Of a stretch of 64,000 bases of DNA, positions 20,311 to 29,758 are shown piece by piece; the first letter of the stretch is position 1; each line of letters starts with the position of its first letter. This stretch comes from Saprospirales bacterium (GTDB lineage Bacteria > Bacteroidota > Bacteroidia > Chitinophagales > Saprospiraceae). Where the stretch lies: contig JADJYG010000001.1 in NCBI GenBank assembly GCA_016719895.1, positions 248,001 to 312,000 of the forward strand, read 5' to 3'. A program made the position numbers and the translations under genes. The notes beneath the pieces were generated by a model that saw only the letters and a program-made list of their open reading frames with translations, was not told the DNA's origin and ran no database searches.

Positions 20311-20556
20311 CATGAAACCGTCATCCCACCGATTTTATATATCCATGCTGGTCAGCAAGCGGTACAAGTCGCTGGCCCGGATGGGACGCCTGAAGTACTG
20401 GGCGACAGGGTGCAATTTCTGTACGGCAGTAATGACGATCATCTCTTTGCCGGACTGAAGAACGGTTGCACCTTATGGCTCGTGTGTTCTTTTCCCGACC
20501 GGCTGCCGGCGCTGGTTGATTTTCCCGCCTATTGCCTGGGTTCTGTCATCACTTGA
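20311..20556 (+). pseudogene. Truncated LytTR-like DNA-binding domain fragment
   Basis: Starting from ATG at 20311 the frame reads MKPSSHRFYI and soon drifts. In the neighbouring frame IHAGQQAVQVAG, then DRVQFLYGSNDDHLFAGL and a SFPDRLPALVDF stretch, follow the order of the first half of a LytTR domain (V-x-YLEA-x-NY-x-x-I-x-L-x-(D/N)G ... L-x-x-L-x-x-F). The C-terminal half with the usual HRSYLVN-type motif is missing, and the frame ends at 20556 inside the end of the convergent protease gene. It may be a decayed regulator or a misreading of noncoding DNA. The perfect -7 box upstream is the main reason to list it. Confidence 0.3.
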
Positions 20557-21839
20557 ATATCAATGCGCGTACTGGTGGCGCCACTGGCGTTGATCACCTC
20601 CACCGATGGGAGCGCCGATTGTCCGTCGCGGATGCGTATTTGTTCCCGGATAAATGGCGTCTCAGCGCTGACCGTGACGGCCGTATAACCGGAAAAAAGC
20701 TGCAGTTTGTATCCTGCGGGGCCGGCCCTGACGCTTATGTCCAGGCCGTCCGGGCTCCGCACGAAAAAGAGCTGACCGCCGTTTGCCAGCGCTTTACCGC
20801 CCTGCATCGAAAAAAAAGGAAGCACGCTGCGCAGTGCCGCCGAATCGGATGTTTCCACTTCGCGGGCGCCGGGCTTGAAATACCGTTTCCCGTCGGGGGT
20901 GGCGATTTGTTCCAACACGACGCCCTGGCCGAACAGAAACAATTTGCTTGCCGCTTCGATGCCGTCGGCAAAAAGGGATTGCGGCAGGCGGTCTTTGTTG
21001 CGCATAATAGAAAACGGCACGATCATAATATTGCCCGAGGTTTCCACCGGGCCCGATGAAACGCCCGTCCATGGACACACACAGGTATCCGCCATGTCGA
21101 AACTCCAGGCGCCGTCGCTGCTGTTGATCTGGACGAAGTTGTTTCCGTTGGTGTACCAGTCATGTCCTTCTGACCCCGGTTTGTTGAAGGGGCGGTTCAC
21201 GTCATAAACGTACATTCTTTTATTGCCGGCGCCATCTACGGTGATATGATAGGGAAGCAACGCGTGCGACTCCGCCACATCAACCAATCCTTTTGTTATG
21301 CAAAGGATCGTGTAATCTTTTTTAGCGTCGTAGTACCGGTACTGGTCATAGGCATAGTTGCCGTCTCTGTTTTTATTCGCCGCGATAATGTCCAGCAGGT
21401 GGGACACCACCCGGAAATTGAGGATATGACCCTGTAACATCTGAATCGAATGCAGCAGGCCGTCGCTGGCTGGTTCCCGGTATTCACCGCCGGCATACTT
21501 GCGCGGGTATTGGCTGGCAGGGGCGCAGAAGCCGTCGTGGCCGCCATACCGGAGTAATTGAAGCGCCATAAGGCTCATACCGAAGCAGTGGCCCGTATTG
21601 AGCATTTGTGAAAAAACATTGTCATAGATGACCTGATCAAAGACAAAAGCCTGGTCGTAGGTTGGCGCAATGCCGATATAGGCTTCGCGAAACAGGTCCC
21701 ACGTGCTGGTGGAATCTCTGAAATTTTCAAAATGCCAGGTGTTGACGCGCACAAAATTTGTGTCCTGGCCGTATGCCGGGGTGGAGAAAAAAGCCTTGCC
21801 GGCAATAAAGAGCAGTATATTGAAAACGATGTGTTTCAT
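20529..21839 (-). CDS. Secreted papain-fold (C39-like) putative cysteine protease
   Basis: Exported protein of unknown role. The signal peptide ends near AYGQ. The domain at about residues 60-220 shows a papain-like triad order: Cys85 in NTGHCFGMSLMALQ, His192 in AESHALLPYHI and Asp213 in YVYDVNRPF. This is the arrangement of C39-like peptidases and related cysteine-nucleophile domains. The second half is beta-rich (FIREQIRIRDGQSALPSVEV) without a recognised family and lacks a T9SS tail. It is the last gene of a three-gene minus-strand operon, 18 bp after the fibronectin-III gene. Whether it cuts its operon partners, an external substrate or acts as a transglutaminase-like enzyme cannot be told; the protease call rests on the triad alone. 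Confidence 0.6.
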   Translation of the reverse strand: MKHIVFNILLFIAGKAFFSTPAYGQDTNFVRVNTWHFENFRDSTSTWDLFREAYIGIAPTYDQAFVFDQVIYDNVFSQMLNTGHCFGMSLMALQLLRYGGHDGFCAPASQYPRKYAGGEYREPASDGLLHSIQMLQGHILNFRVVSHLLDIIAANKNRDGNYAYDQYRYYDAKKDYTILCITKGLVDVAESHALLPYHITVDGAGNKRMYVYDVNRPFNKPGSEGHDWYTNGNNFVQINSSDGAWSFDMADTCVCPWTGVSSGPVETSGNIMIVPFSIMRNKDRLPQSLFADGIEAASKLFLFGQGVVLEQIATPDGKRYFKPGAREVETSDSAALRSVLPFFSMQGGKALANGGQLFFVRSPDGLDISVRAGPAGYKLQLFSGYTAVTVSAETPFIREQIRIRDGQSALPSVEVINASGATSTRIDIQVMTEPRQ

Positions 21840-21857
21840 CGGTCTGACTTGTTTTGT

Positions 21858-24368
21858 TCATGGGTTCGGGTTCAATTCCATTTCTGCCGCAGGCGTTATT
21901 TCGGACATTTTACCGTCGCGGTGCACTATGGCGAGTTTGTACCAGTATTTGCGGCCTTTCACCACTTGTTTGTCGAGAAACGTATTCGCCGTCAGGAGCG
22001 AGGTGGCCTGGATAAACGGCCCGGTGGCGTCGAGGCTTTTATACAATACAAAACCCCGGTGTCGACTGATGTCGAAGGCGGGCAGCCAATGCAGCCGTAT
22101 GCCGCAGGTGTCGGGTTGCTGCGTCAGGGTTTCCAGCAGCGGTGCAGCGCCGGGCCGGGTTTTAAAGGTGAAGGTGCTCGCTGCCACGGCCCGGTCCAGC
22201 GGCCCTTCGTTACCGTCGTAATCGATGCCCACGACCTTGTACCAGTACACCCGGTGCTTTTCCACGCCGCTGTTTACGAGAAACCCGCGGCTCATGGCAT
22301 CGGTGGCTTCCACCGGAATGAGGTCGCATGTCGAAAAGCCTAAGGGCTGCTGGTAGGGCTCCGTCAGGCTTACCGGCGCCACCGGCGGGCGTTCCACGGT
22401 CATGCCGCCGATCCATCTGAAATCGCCTGGCGGAGGTTCCACCTGCGGGGTGATTTCTTCGGCGCGGTAAACGTGGTAGGCGCGGGTGTCCGGTGTCGGC
22501 GGTGCGATCCATTCCACCCGGGTCGCCGCGTCGCGGGCAAATAGTCCGGAAATCAGGGCCGGTTCGGGCGGCGTTTTGTCGCGCAGGCGCTCGCAGACGA
22601 TCTGCGTACGTTCGGCCGGATTGGGAAACGGGAAATCGCCGCTGCGGTTGCCCGATTTATCCACGGCTTTGATCCAGTACGCATAACACACCGGCGAACC
22701 CGGCGGGATAGTGCGGTCGGTAAAGGCCGGGTGATTTTGCGCCAGGGCCCGTTCAAGCGAATCTCTGGTGATCTCGCCCAAGAAAACGAAGGGGCCGCTG
22801 CAGGGCAGCGGCGGGGCGCCGGTGTTCCGCGACGCCAAACTGTCGCGGCACGGAGGGCAGTTGGGGTCGCGCGGTTGCTCCGGTTCCGGGCAGGGTACCC
22901 ACTCGCCATAGTGGCAATAGCTCCGGTACACCTGGTACAGCTGAATATCCGGCTCGGTATTTTGCGCCCAGCGCAGTTCGATGCGCTCGTCGAAGCCGGA
23001 AGCCGTCAGGCCGGCGGGGATGCCGGGTTTGGTGATATCCTTTAGCGTAGCGCGGAATGCCGCCGACCAGCGGCTGATATTCCCGGCATTGTCTACAGCC
23101 CGGATGCGGTACCACCAGCTGCGGTCGCCGTATTGCGCCCGCAATCCAGCTGCATGGTCTTCAACGCTGGTCATCTGCACGGGCTCGCTGCCCCCGGGCG
23201 CCGGCACGGGCATACCGGAAACCAGCGCCGAAGCCAGCGAGTCCGGGTTGCCCAGCGATGTTTCGAAGCGGTACACCCGATATTCCACTACACCGGGCAT
23301 TTCGCGGTGCCCGTTGACATCGTGGGTGACATGTAGCCAGCGCAGCTCCACCGAACCGTTGGGGGAAGTTTCGTCCGGAATGGTCGTCACGCCGGCGGGC
23401 ACGGCAGGCCGGGTTTTATCGGTTGGCATGGCGGCTGCGGCGCCAGCGCTCAGTGGCCCCGCACGGCCCAGCAAATCGATGGACCGGACTTTGTAATAGT
23501 ATGTATAACCGTTGAACGGGCCGTTTATGGCGGAGCCGTCCACGAAGTGCGAGACGGGGTTGCCGAGGGCATCCCACCGTTGAAAATCCAAAAAACCGTA
23601 CGCCGCCGGGATGAGCGTATCGCCGTTGAGTTTGTTTCTGAACAACGCCGCGTACGGCGTATCATCGATGCGGGAATAATACCCGGCCGGACTGATAGAG
23701 CGATACACCTGGTATCCTGCCGCATTGGCCACTGTATCCCAGCGTACCAATACGTCGTTATCGCCCCCTTCTGCCACGATGCCGTCCGGCGCAGGCGGCA
23801 GGGTAATGATACCGGTCGTGACAGCCAGGTCATCGGCCACCACAGCCATTTCCGTGCCGGCGCCGTCGACGGCGACGATCCGGTACCAGTAGGATTGCCC
23901 ATTCAACACCGTTGGGTCTTCATACGCCAGGCCGGCCGCTTTGGCAACGGCCAGGTTGCGGGCAGCCAGCTGCAGCAGCCTCCGGTATTTGGTCGAACCC
24001 GCCGGAATGGCGGCCAGGCTGCAGGGATTGAACAATACTATGCTGTCAGACAGCCCTTCCGCCACCAGTTTCCAGGCGGAAGAGTCGGGGATAAGCAGCA
24101 GGGTGCGGATGGCCGTGCAGTTGGAAATCGGCGCAATGACCGCCGGATTAAGCGCTGTGGCCGGATAAGCAGCTGCCAGGTTCTCTTTCCGGTATATTTG
24201 ATAACCGGATGCCCCGGCGCTGGGCGACCACGCCATCACGGTGCGCAGCCCCGGCCCCGGGTCGCCGCTAATGATATGAACTTGCGCCTGAAGGGGGCCG
24301 CACCCGGCCAACAGGCCCAGGAGCAACACGGTCTGGCAATATTCGAAGAAAAAACGATTCGTTTTCAT
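21858..24368 (-). CDS. Fibronectin type III repeat lipoprotein
   Basis: Exported, probably lipid-anchored protein (MKTNRFFFEYC..., lipobox LLAGC), about 836 residues made almost entirely of fibronectin type III domains. Recurring units have W(S/D)...A-x-GYQ(V/I)YR, then VDxxGN-like turns, seen near SGASGYQIYRKEN, VANAAGYQVYRS, VEYRVYRFET, IQLYQVYRSYC, TRAYHVYRAEE and HRGFVLYKSLD, so about six or seven repeats. These are usually binding or spacer modules on surface proteins. It lies 33 bp after the giant upstream gene and 18 bp before the C39-like gene, and the three probably act together at the cell surface. No catalytic motif or T9SS tail was seen. Confidence 0.75.
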   Translation of the reverse strand: MKTNRFFFEYCQTVLLLGLLAGCGPLQAQVHIISGDPGPGLRTVMAWSPSAGASGYQIYRKENLAAAYPATALNPAVIAPISNCTAIRTLLLIPDSSAWKLVAEGLSDSIVLFNPCSLAAIPAGSTKYRRLLQLAARNLAVAKAAGLAYEDPTVLNGQSYWYRIVAVDGAGTEMAVVADDLAVTTGIITLPPAPDGIVAEGGDNDVLVRWDTVANAAGYQVYRSISPAGYYSRIDDTPYAALFRNKLNGDTLIPAAYGFLDFQRWDALGNPVSHFVDGSAINGPFNGYTYYYKVRSIDLLGRAGPLSAGAAAAMPTDKTRPAVPAGVTTIPDETSPNGSVELRWLHVTHDVNGHREMPGVVEYRVYRFETSLGNPDSLASALVSGMPVPAPGGSEPVQMTSVEDHAAGLRAQYGDRSWWYRIRAVDNAGNISRWSAAFRATLKDITKPGIPAGLTASGFDERIELRWAQNTEPDIQLYQVYRSYCHYGEWVPCPEPEQPRDPNCPPCRDSLASRNTGAPPLPCSGPFVFLGEITRDSLERALAQNHPAFTDRTIPPGSPVCYAYWIKAVDKSGNRSGDFPFPNPAERTQIVCERLRDKTPPEPALISGLFARDAATRVEWIAPPTPDTRAYHVYRAEEITPQVEPPPGDFRWIGGMTVERPPVAPVSLTEPYQQPLGFSTCDLIPVEATDAMSRGFLVNSGVEKHRVYWYKVVGIDYDGNEGPLDRAVAASTFTFKTRPGAAPLLETLTQQPDTCGIRLHWLPAFDISRHRGFVLYKSLDATGPFIQATSLLTANTFLDKQVVKGRKYWYKLAIVHRDGKMSEITPAAEMELNPNP

Positions 24369-24401
24369 GGTATAACAGTGCATAAGGGGTGGTCTGAAAA
24401 A

Positions 24402-27400
24402 TTAATCGCGGATGTAAAATCCTTCGCTGGAATTGACGCCAACGGTAAAATGATAGGTCGTGCAAATAACCCATAACACACAGCCCTCAAGGCCGATGGT
24501 CCCTTCAAAATGGAAGGGATACGGCGCGATCAGCTGCAAATTGATCCAGGCTGCTCCGCCGACCAGACCGCCGAGGAACTCGCCGTGGATGCGGCCTCCC
24601 AAATTGCCGACGGCATACGGAATGCCCCCGCCGATGCCCGGCCGCAACAAACCGCCCAGCACGCCCGCCTGCCCGTCCGTGAGCAAAAAAGCACCCACGC
24701 CGACAAATATTTCATACCCACCGGAAAGGATAAACAGGTTGAGATCGTGTTTGATCTGGACAAAGCCGTACACACCGGTGAGCCGGTCGGGCAAAGCCGT
24801 CATATTCAACTGGTAGCGCGGGTTGCTGCCCAGCAATACCCAGGCATCCGACTTGGGAGCATTTACACCCAGGTAAAATCCAGCATTCAGGCCGACACTG
24901 GAGCCGAAGGTGAACGGCGGGACTACATTCACCACAACGCCCATTACATTCATGGATATCGATCCCTGGATGGACTGATACGAGGCGCCGTCCAGTGGAT
25001 TCAGACCGATATGCCAGTTCGCCTGCCCTTGCCCGGTGAGCGAAGCGCCGCCCAACACCTGCGGCGTGACCGCAGCGGCGCCCAGGTGGAAATACCCGTC
25101 GACTTCGCCTTCCATGTACTGGTTGCCCACGTCGAATTTGACATTCAAATGGCCGCTCAGCTCCATGTCCAGCGAAAGCGCTACCGACAGCGTGGCCGTG
25201 CCGTCGAGCGTCACTTCAAATGCCGCGGGCGACAACCGGACGACGGCGCTCATGTGTTGTCCCGTCCGGGCAACCACCATCAGGGTGTTGCCCGACGAGG
25301 TCAGGCTGCCGCCCAATACGACGTTGTCGATCCGGTCGTCGCGGATACATACGCAGCCCCAAATCTGGGTCATTTGTGTAATATCGCTGAAGGGCGCGAA
25401 CTGCAGGGTGCGGACATCGGTACCTGAATTAAAACTGATACAGGCATGGTCGCTTTGCAGGATCAGCGATGAAACGAGCGTCCCGCCGAGCATGGTCCGG
25501 ATGCTCGAAAAGCCGTCGCCTAAAAAGCCATCCTGCCGGTCGTCGTTATAGTACAGCGTCCGGATATCGAATACGCCCAGCCCGTCCGCCCAATCGCCGA
25601 ACAGCGTCAGGTCGCTGGCAAAAAAGGCGGCGCCAGAGGGCGTTGTTTCCAGGCGGATAATCCGGCTGTTGAACGGCGCTGCCGGCTGGCCGGGATCATA
25701 GTGGTCGAGGATATGCAGGTAATTGTTTCCAAAAAACGGGAAGTGCGCCGTTCCGCCCACGCGCAGGAAGCCGTACGGCGGCGGTGCTGTACCGGGATAA
25801 TCGGACAAGGCAACGGCGTCGGGTGTGAAGTCAAATCCGTCGAATTGTTGCCCGGCCGTATGGTAATCGAAAAACAGGCGGCCCAACGTACCCTTGGCGA
25901 GCAACTCCCCCCAGGTCAGGTAGAACGGCTCCTTGAAATGCCGTTTTTCGGCCAGGCCGGCCGCGGTCAGGATAATTTGACCGGTCTTGACGCTCAGCAC
26001 CCCGCTGCTGCCGTATCCCGGCCGGGGCACCAGTTCCAGTCCCCAAAAGGCCAAACTGGCCGGGTTGGACAAATCTACCTCGCCACCCGCGATTTGCGCG
26101 GTGGAGGTGAAGGCGAGCCGCCGAATCAGCAGGTTCGAGCCGGTGGGCATCGGCAACTCAACGCCGCCTTGTACGTCGGAATGAAACACCGCGCTTTCCA
26201 CGTAGCGCAATTCGATTTGCCCGGCGAGTTTTTTATCCCGGTGCACATAATTTCCGAAGCGAAACGGTATTTCCCCTGCATAATACGGCGCATCGGGGTC
26301 GCCCAATTCCTGCGGCCGGTCGAGATAGTCCGAATATATGCCGGCATGCACGCCTTGCGCCTGCACATTGAACCAGCTCAAACGCCTGGACTGGATTTTG
26401 TATTCCAGGTGGTTGGCGCCCAGCGGATAGGGTAAGGGCGGGTGGGGCACATCGGGGCTTTGAATAAACAAAAGCGACGGGTTATACACCGTCAGCCCGG
26501 TCATGCCCAGCGCCTTGGCAGTTGGGGCGGTAAGCGGCGACAGTACCGGCTCGGCAAAGGCATCGCCCGCCACCGGGTAATAATCGCCGTGATACTGCCC
26601 CGGTATAAACAAAAGTCCTGCCCGGCAGTTGGTCACGCCATAGGCCATGATCTCTTGGCCCGGGTGCGTGAATTCGCCCCAGAAAAATTCAATATTGGGG
26701 AACTCCTCCCGGCGCACCAACCCGGTTATATCCAGTTCATTGTTGATCTCCAGGGTTTCCGTGCGCACGGCGAGCGGCGCGCCATTGCGGTCACGGACAG
26801 CCTCCTCGGGCAGGGCAAGGGCTATCTCGTTTAAACTTCCGGACAGCACCCGGTTGTTTTGGATTTCCAACTGTGCATTTTCGAAATGAATACCATACCC
26901 GAAGGGTTGCACGGAAAAAAACGTATAGGCATCGCTCGCATCGAGGATACCTGAAAAGCCGTTTTTTCTGACGGTGGCGGCGCCAAAGCGGTAATGTGCT
27001 TGCAGGTAGCCGGTATTTGAATACACCGTTCCGGCCGGTTCGCCCGCCGTTTCACCGGTGTTGAGGATAAGCCCTTTCCAACTCGCCGGCCCGCCGCCCG
27101 GCGCTGAGCCGGTGGTGGAACTGAAATCGGCTACATAACCAGTGCCACGAACGAGCAGGGTGGTGTTGCCGATGCCCAGGGGGCCATAGGGGGCAAGCGC
27201 TGCGGTTTGATAAAACTCGCATCGCGGCGACAGGTTGATTTTCCCCAGATCCAGCACCGCGCGTTCGCAATCTTTTCCCGAGCTGATGACACCGGGCAAT
27301 ACCAAACGCGCTGCGGCTTCGGCAGGACCGGTGGGAAAAATGGTTAAGCGGCGCACTTCCAGGATAAACCCTTCGATTTCCAGGGTGAATGGCGGCAAGG

Positions 27401-28066
27401 GGATGGGCTCGGCGGCCGGGTAAAAGGCCGTGCCGGTGATGATTCGCCCCCGCCGGGTATTGGGAAGCAGCCGTTTAATTTGCACGTTGTTGAATTGTAC
27501 GCGGATGCCCTGCGGCCGCCCGGGTTTTATATTTTGGATCAAATCCGCTACCCGGCGGCCAATAGTACCGGACAAAGCCGTTTTGGACATGGGTAAATTC
27601 AGGGTGAGGGTGGCGCCGCGCCCGATATTTTTGTCAAAAATACGCGCGTCCTGCAGGGCAATCTCCTTGTCCGGAAGACGGACCGAATCTACTACCTGAA
27701 ACTGAAAAGGCGCCAGCGGCAGGTCAATCCCGCCGATAAAAATGTCGGCCGGTGTAAAGGGCGGAAACACCAGCGGCGGCCGGCAGGAAAAAGTATGCGC
27801 CCGATCCCGGAGACGCCACTAAAGGTTTGGCTTGCCCGATGGAAAGTACCCAGGGAATCATAGCGTTCCACGGCGATCACATATTCCCCGATCAGCAACG
27901 TGTCGGGGCGGCGGGGTAGCCGGGTGAGGTCCAGAAGCGAAGGGTCAAGGGTCCAATGCGGGAAGTGAACAATTCCGGTATCCGGTATCTGGGCGCCGGC
28001 ATATGGAAAAGAAAGCGCGAGGAGCCAAAACGCGACCCCCCATCGGTATAGCAGTTGTTTTCTCAT
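24402..28066 (-). CDS. Giant secreted beta-rich protein of unknown function, one frame break
   Basis: About 1221 residues if one frame change is repaired. The 5' part (from 28066: MRKQLLYRWGVAFWLLALSF, signal peptide ending AGAQ) reads to GIGRILFPAG, and the long part resumes in the next frame as LVFPPFTPADIFIGG near 27770-27785, one base missing in a GC-rich stretch. The body is dominated by beta-strand-like segments with many aromatics and Gly, and ends with a Gly-rich region (VGVGAFLLTDGQAGVLGGLL) that could be a membrane-inserting or barrel-like part. No known domain was recognised. It is first in an operon with the FN3 lipoprotein and the C39-like protein. It could be a large surface adhesin or substrate-binding scaffold; function unknown. 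Confidence 0.6.
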
Positions 28067-28178
28067 GGCATATTGCAGGGTCTTGGGATAAGAATGAAAC
28101 CAACCCTACAAATATGCGTGGGAATGCCTGCTTCGCCTGCTATTCAGGACTTAAAATACGCTTATTTCTGGATTAAGA

Positions 28179-28251
28179 GAGCGTGTCTAAATTTCGGTCA
28201 CCAGGCTGCAAGCGGCCAATTTTGCTCCGGCACCGAAATTTAGACACGCTC
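28179..28251. repeat. 20-bp perfect inverted repeat with 33-nt loop
   Basis: GAGCGTGTCTAAATTTCGGT at 28179-28198 is exactly repeated in inverted orientation at 28232-28251. It lies in the 297-bp gap between the giant-protein start and the GH1 end. The gap holds no credible gene, only this element and the palindrome at 28320. It looks like a small dispersed palindromic element rather than a terminator, since no T-run flanks it. Confidence 0.6.
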
Positions 28252-28319
28252 GTACCCGCAGAAGGGCTCTTTGTTTATTTCCGGTTTGCTTCCTGCAATA
28301 CCTTTTTGAAATACTATAT

Positions 28320-28366
28320 TAACGTGAGTTTTGGATAGCCGGGCCGGCTATCCAAAACTCACGTTA
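28320..28366 (-). terminator. 23-bp perfect palindrome at the GH1 stop codon
   Basis: TAACGTGAGTTTTGGATAGC... at 28320-28342 and its exact complement at 28344-28366 form a 47-bp palindrome with a one-base centre. The GH1 stop codon is its first three bases on the minus strand. Very stable as RNA, so it probably ends the symporter-GH1 transcript even though no T-run follows. Confidence 0.55.
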
Positions 28367-29758
28367 TATTATTAATCCGTTATTGATGATTACCTTTCGG
28401 TACCAGTCAGCCGAGTCTTTCGGTATCCGGCGCAGGGTATCCGGCTCTATCCAGGTGATCCCGAATTTTTTGCTATAACCGGAGGCCCACTCGAAATTGT
28501 CGAGCAGCGACCAGATGAAATATCCGCGCAGGTTCACTCCGTTTTGCATCGCCTGGTGGATTTCGCTCAGGTATCCTTCAAAAAAAGCGATGCGGTCCGG
28601 GTCGTGCACCCGTCCGTTTTCGGGTTTGTCGTTGAAAGCGCAGCCGTTTTCCGTGATATAGAGGGGAGGATTGCCATATCGCCCGGCGATCCACTCGAGC
28701 AATTTCCGGCAGCCCCAGGGAACAACAGCCCAATTCATGTCGGTGAGCGCCCAATCGGTCGATATGCTCAGGGCGACGTCCTGGTCTTCCGAGAGCCCGC
28801 CATTGCCGTAAACACTTCCTTCAGCGGCGCCGCCGGGGGCAGCGGCAGCGGCATACATGGTGGTATAATGGTTCAACCCGAAAAAGTCGGAAGTGCCGAG
28901 CAGCAGTTCGCGGTCGGCGGCGTTGATTTTGGGCAGCCGCGCGCCCAGGCGGGTCTTCATACATTCGGGATAGTCGCCCATATAGATCGGGTCGGCAAAC
29001 CAGGCCAGGAAATATTCGAGGGCACGTTGAGCAGCATCCCGGTCCTGTGCAGCAGCGGTGTGCGGCTCGCGCCAGTCGCAGTTGTTGGTAATCCCGATCT
29101 GACCTTGTTGTGGCGCCTGGTACTTTTCCCGGTAAAGCCGCACGGCCTTTGCATGTGCTTTCAGCAGGTTATGACCGGCTTGGTAGGGTGCGACATTGGA
29201 AACCCGGCCGGGTGCGAACACGCCCAAGCCATAGCCGAGAATAGCCACCACCCAGGGTTCATTCAGCGTGATCCAGTTTTTCACCCGGTCGCCGAAGTGG
29301 TGAAAACAAACCGATGCATAATCGGCAAAGGTGTCTGAAATCGCATCGCCGAGCCAGCCCCCCAGTTCGAACTCGAGGGCGGCCGGCAAATCCCAATGAT
29401 AGAGCGTAACCCAGGGCTCTATACCAGCCCCGAGCAGGCGGTCAATCAGTTCGTTGTAAAATGCGATGCCTTGCGGGCTCACTGCTCCCCGGCCCGCCGG
29501 CAGAATGCGCGGCCAGGAGATAGAAAACCGGTAGGCTTTCAGGCCGATTTGTTGCATCAGGGCAACGTCTTCAGCCAAGCGGTGGTAATGGTCGCAGGCT
29601 ACATCGCCCGTGTCGCCATTGTGCACCTTGCCGGGGATCATGCAAAAAACATCCCAAATAGAAGGCCCTTTGCCACCGGTGTTCCAGGCGCCTTCGATCT
29701 GATAGGCAGAAGTGGCGCCGCCCCAGATAAAGTGTTCGGGAAACCGTTTGTACATCAA
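28364..29758 (-). CDS. GH1 beta-glucosidase/beta-mannosidase
   Basis: Intracellular retaining glycosidase (no signal peptide) that would split imported disaccharides into monosaccharides. The full family pattern is visible: FIWGGATSAYQIEGAW at residues 10-25, acid/base Glu167 in TLNEPW, the nucleophile Glu370 in LYITENG, and DNFEWASGYSKKFGI near the end. Length 464 is typical. Its ATG overlaps the stop codon of the SSS symporter by 4 bp (ATGA), so import and hydrolysis are translationally coupled. With the nearby GH26 and GH9 enzymes the substrate is probably cellobiose or a gluco-manno disaccharide; GH1 specificity cannot be fixed from motifs. Confidence 0.94.
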   Translation of the reverse strand: MMYKRFPEHFIWGGATSAYQIEGAWNTGGKGPSIWDVFCMIPGKVHNGDTGDVACDHYHRLAEDVALMQQIGLKAYRFSISWPRILPAGRGAVSPQGIAFYNELIDRLLGAGIEPWVTLYHWDLPAALEFELGGWLGDAISDTFADYASVCFHHFGDRVKNWITLNEPWVVAILGYGLGVFAPGRVSNVAPYQAGHNLLKAHAKAVRLYREKYQAPQQGQIGITNNCDWREPHTAAAQDRDAAQRALEYFLAWFADPIYMGDYPECMKTRLGARLPKINAADRELLLGTSDFFGLNHYTTMYAAAAAPGGAAEGSVYGNGGLSEDQDVALSISTDWALTDMNWAVVPWGCRKLLEWIAGRYGNPPLYITENGCAFNDKPENGRVHDPDRIAFFEGYLSEIHQAMQNGVNLRGYFIWSLLDNFEWASGYSKKFGITWIEPDTLRRIPKDSADWYRKVIINNGLII

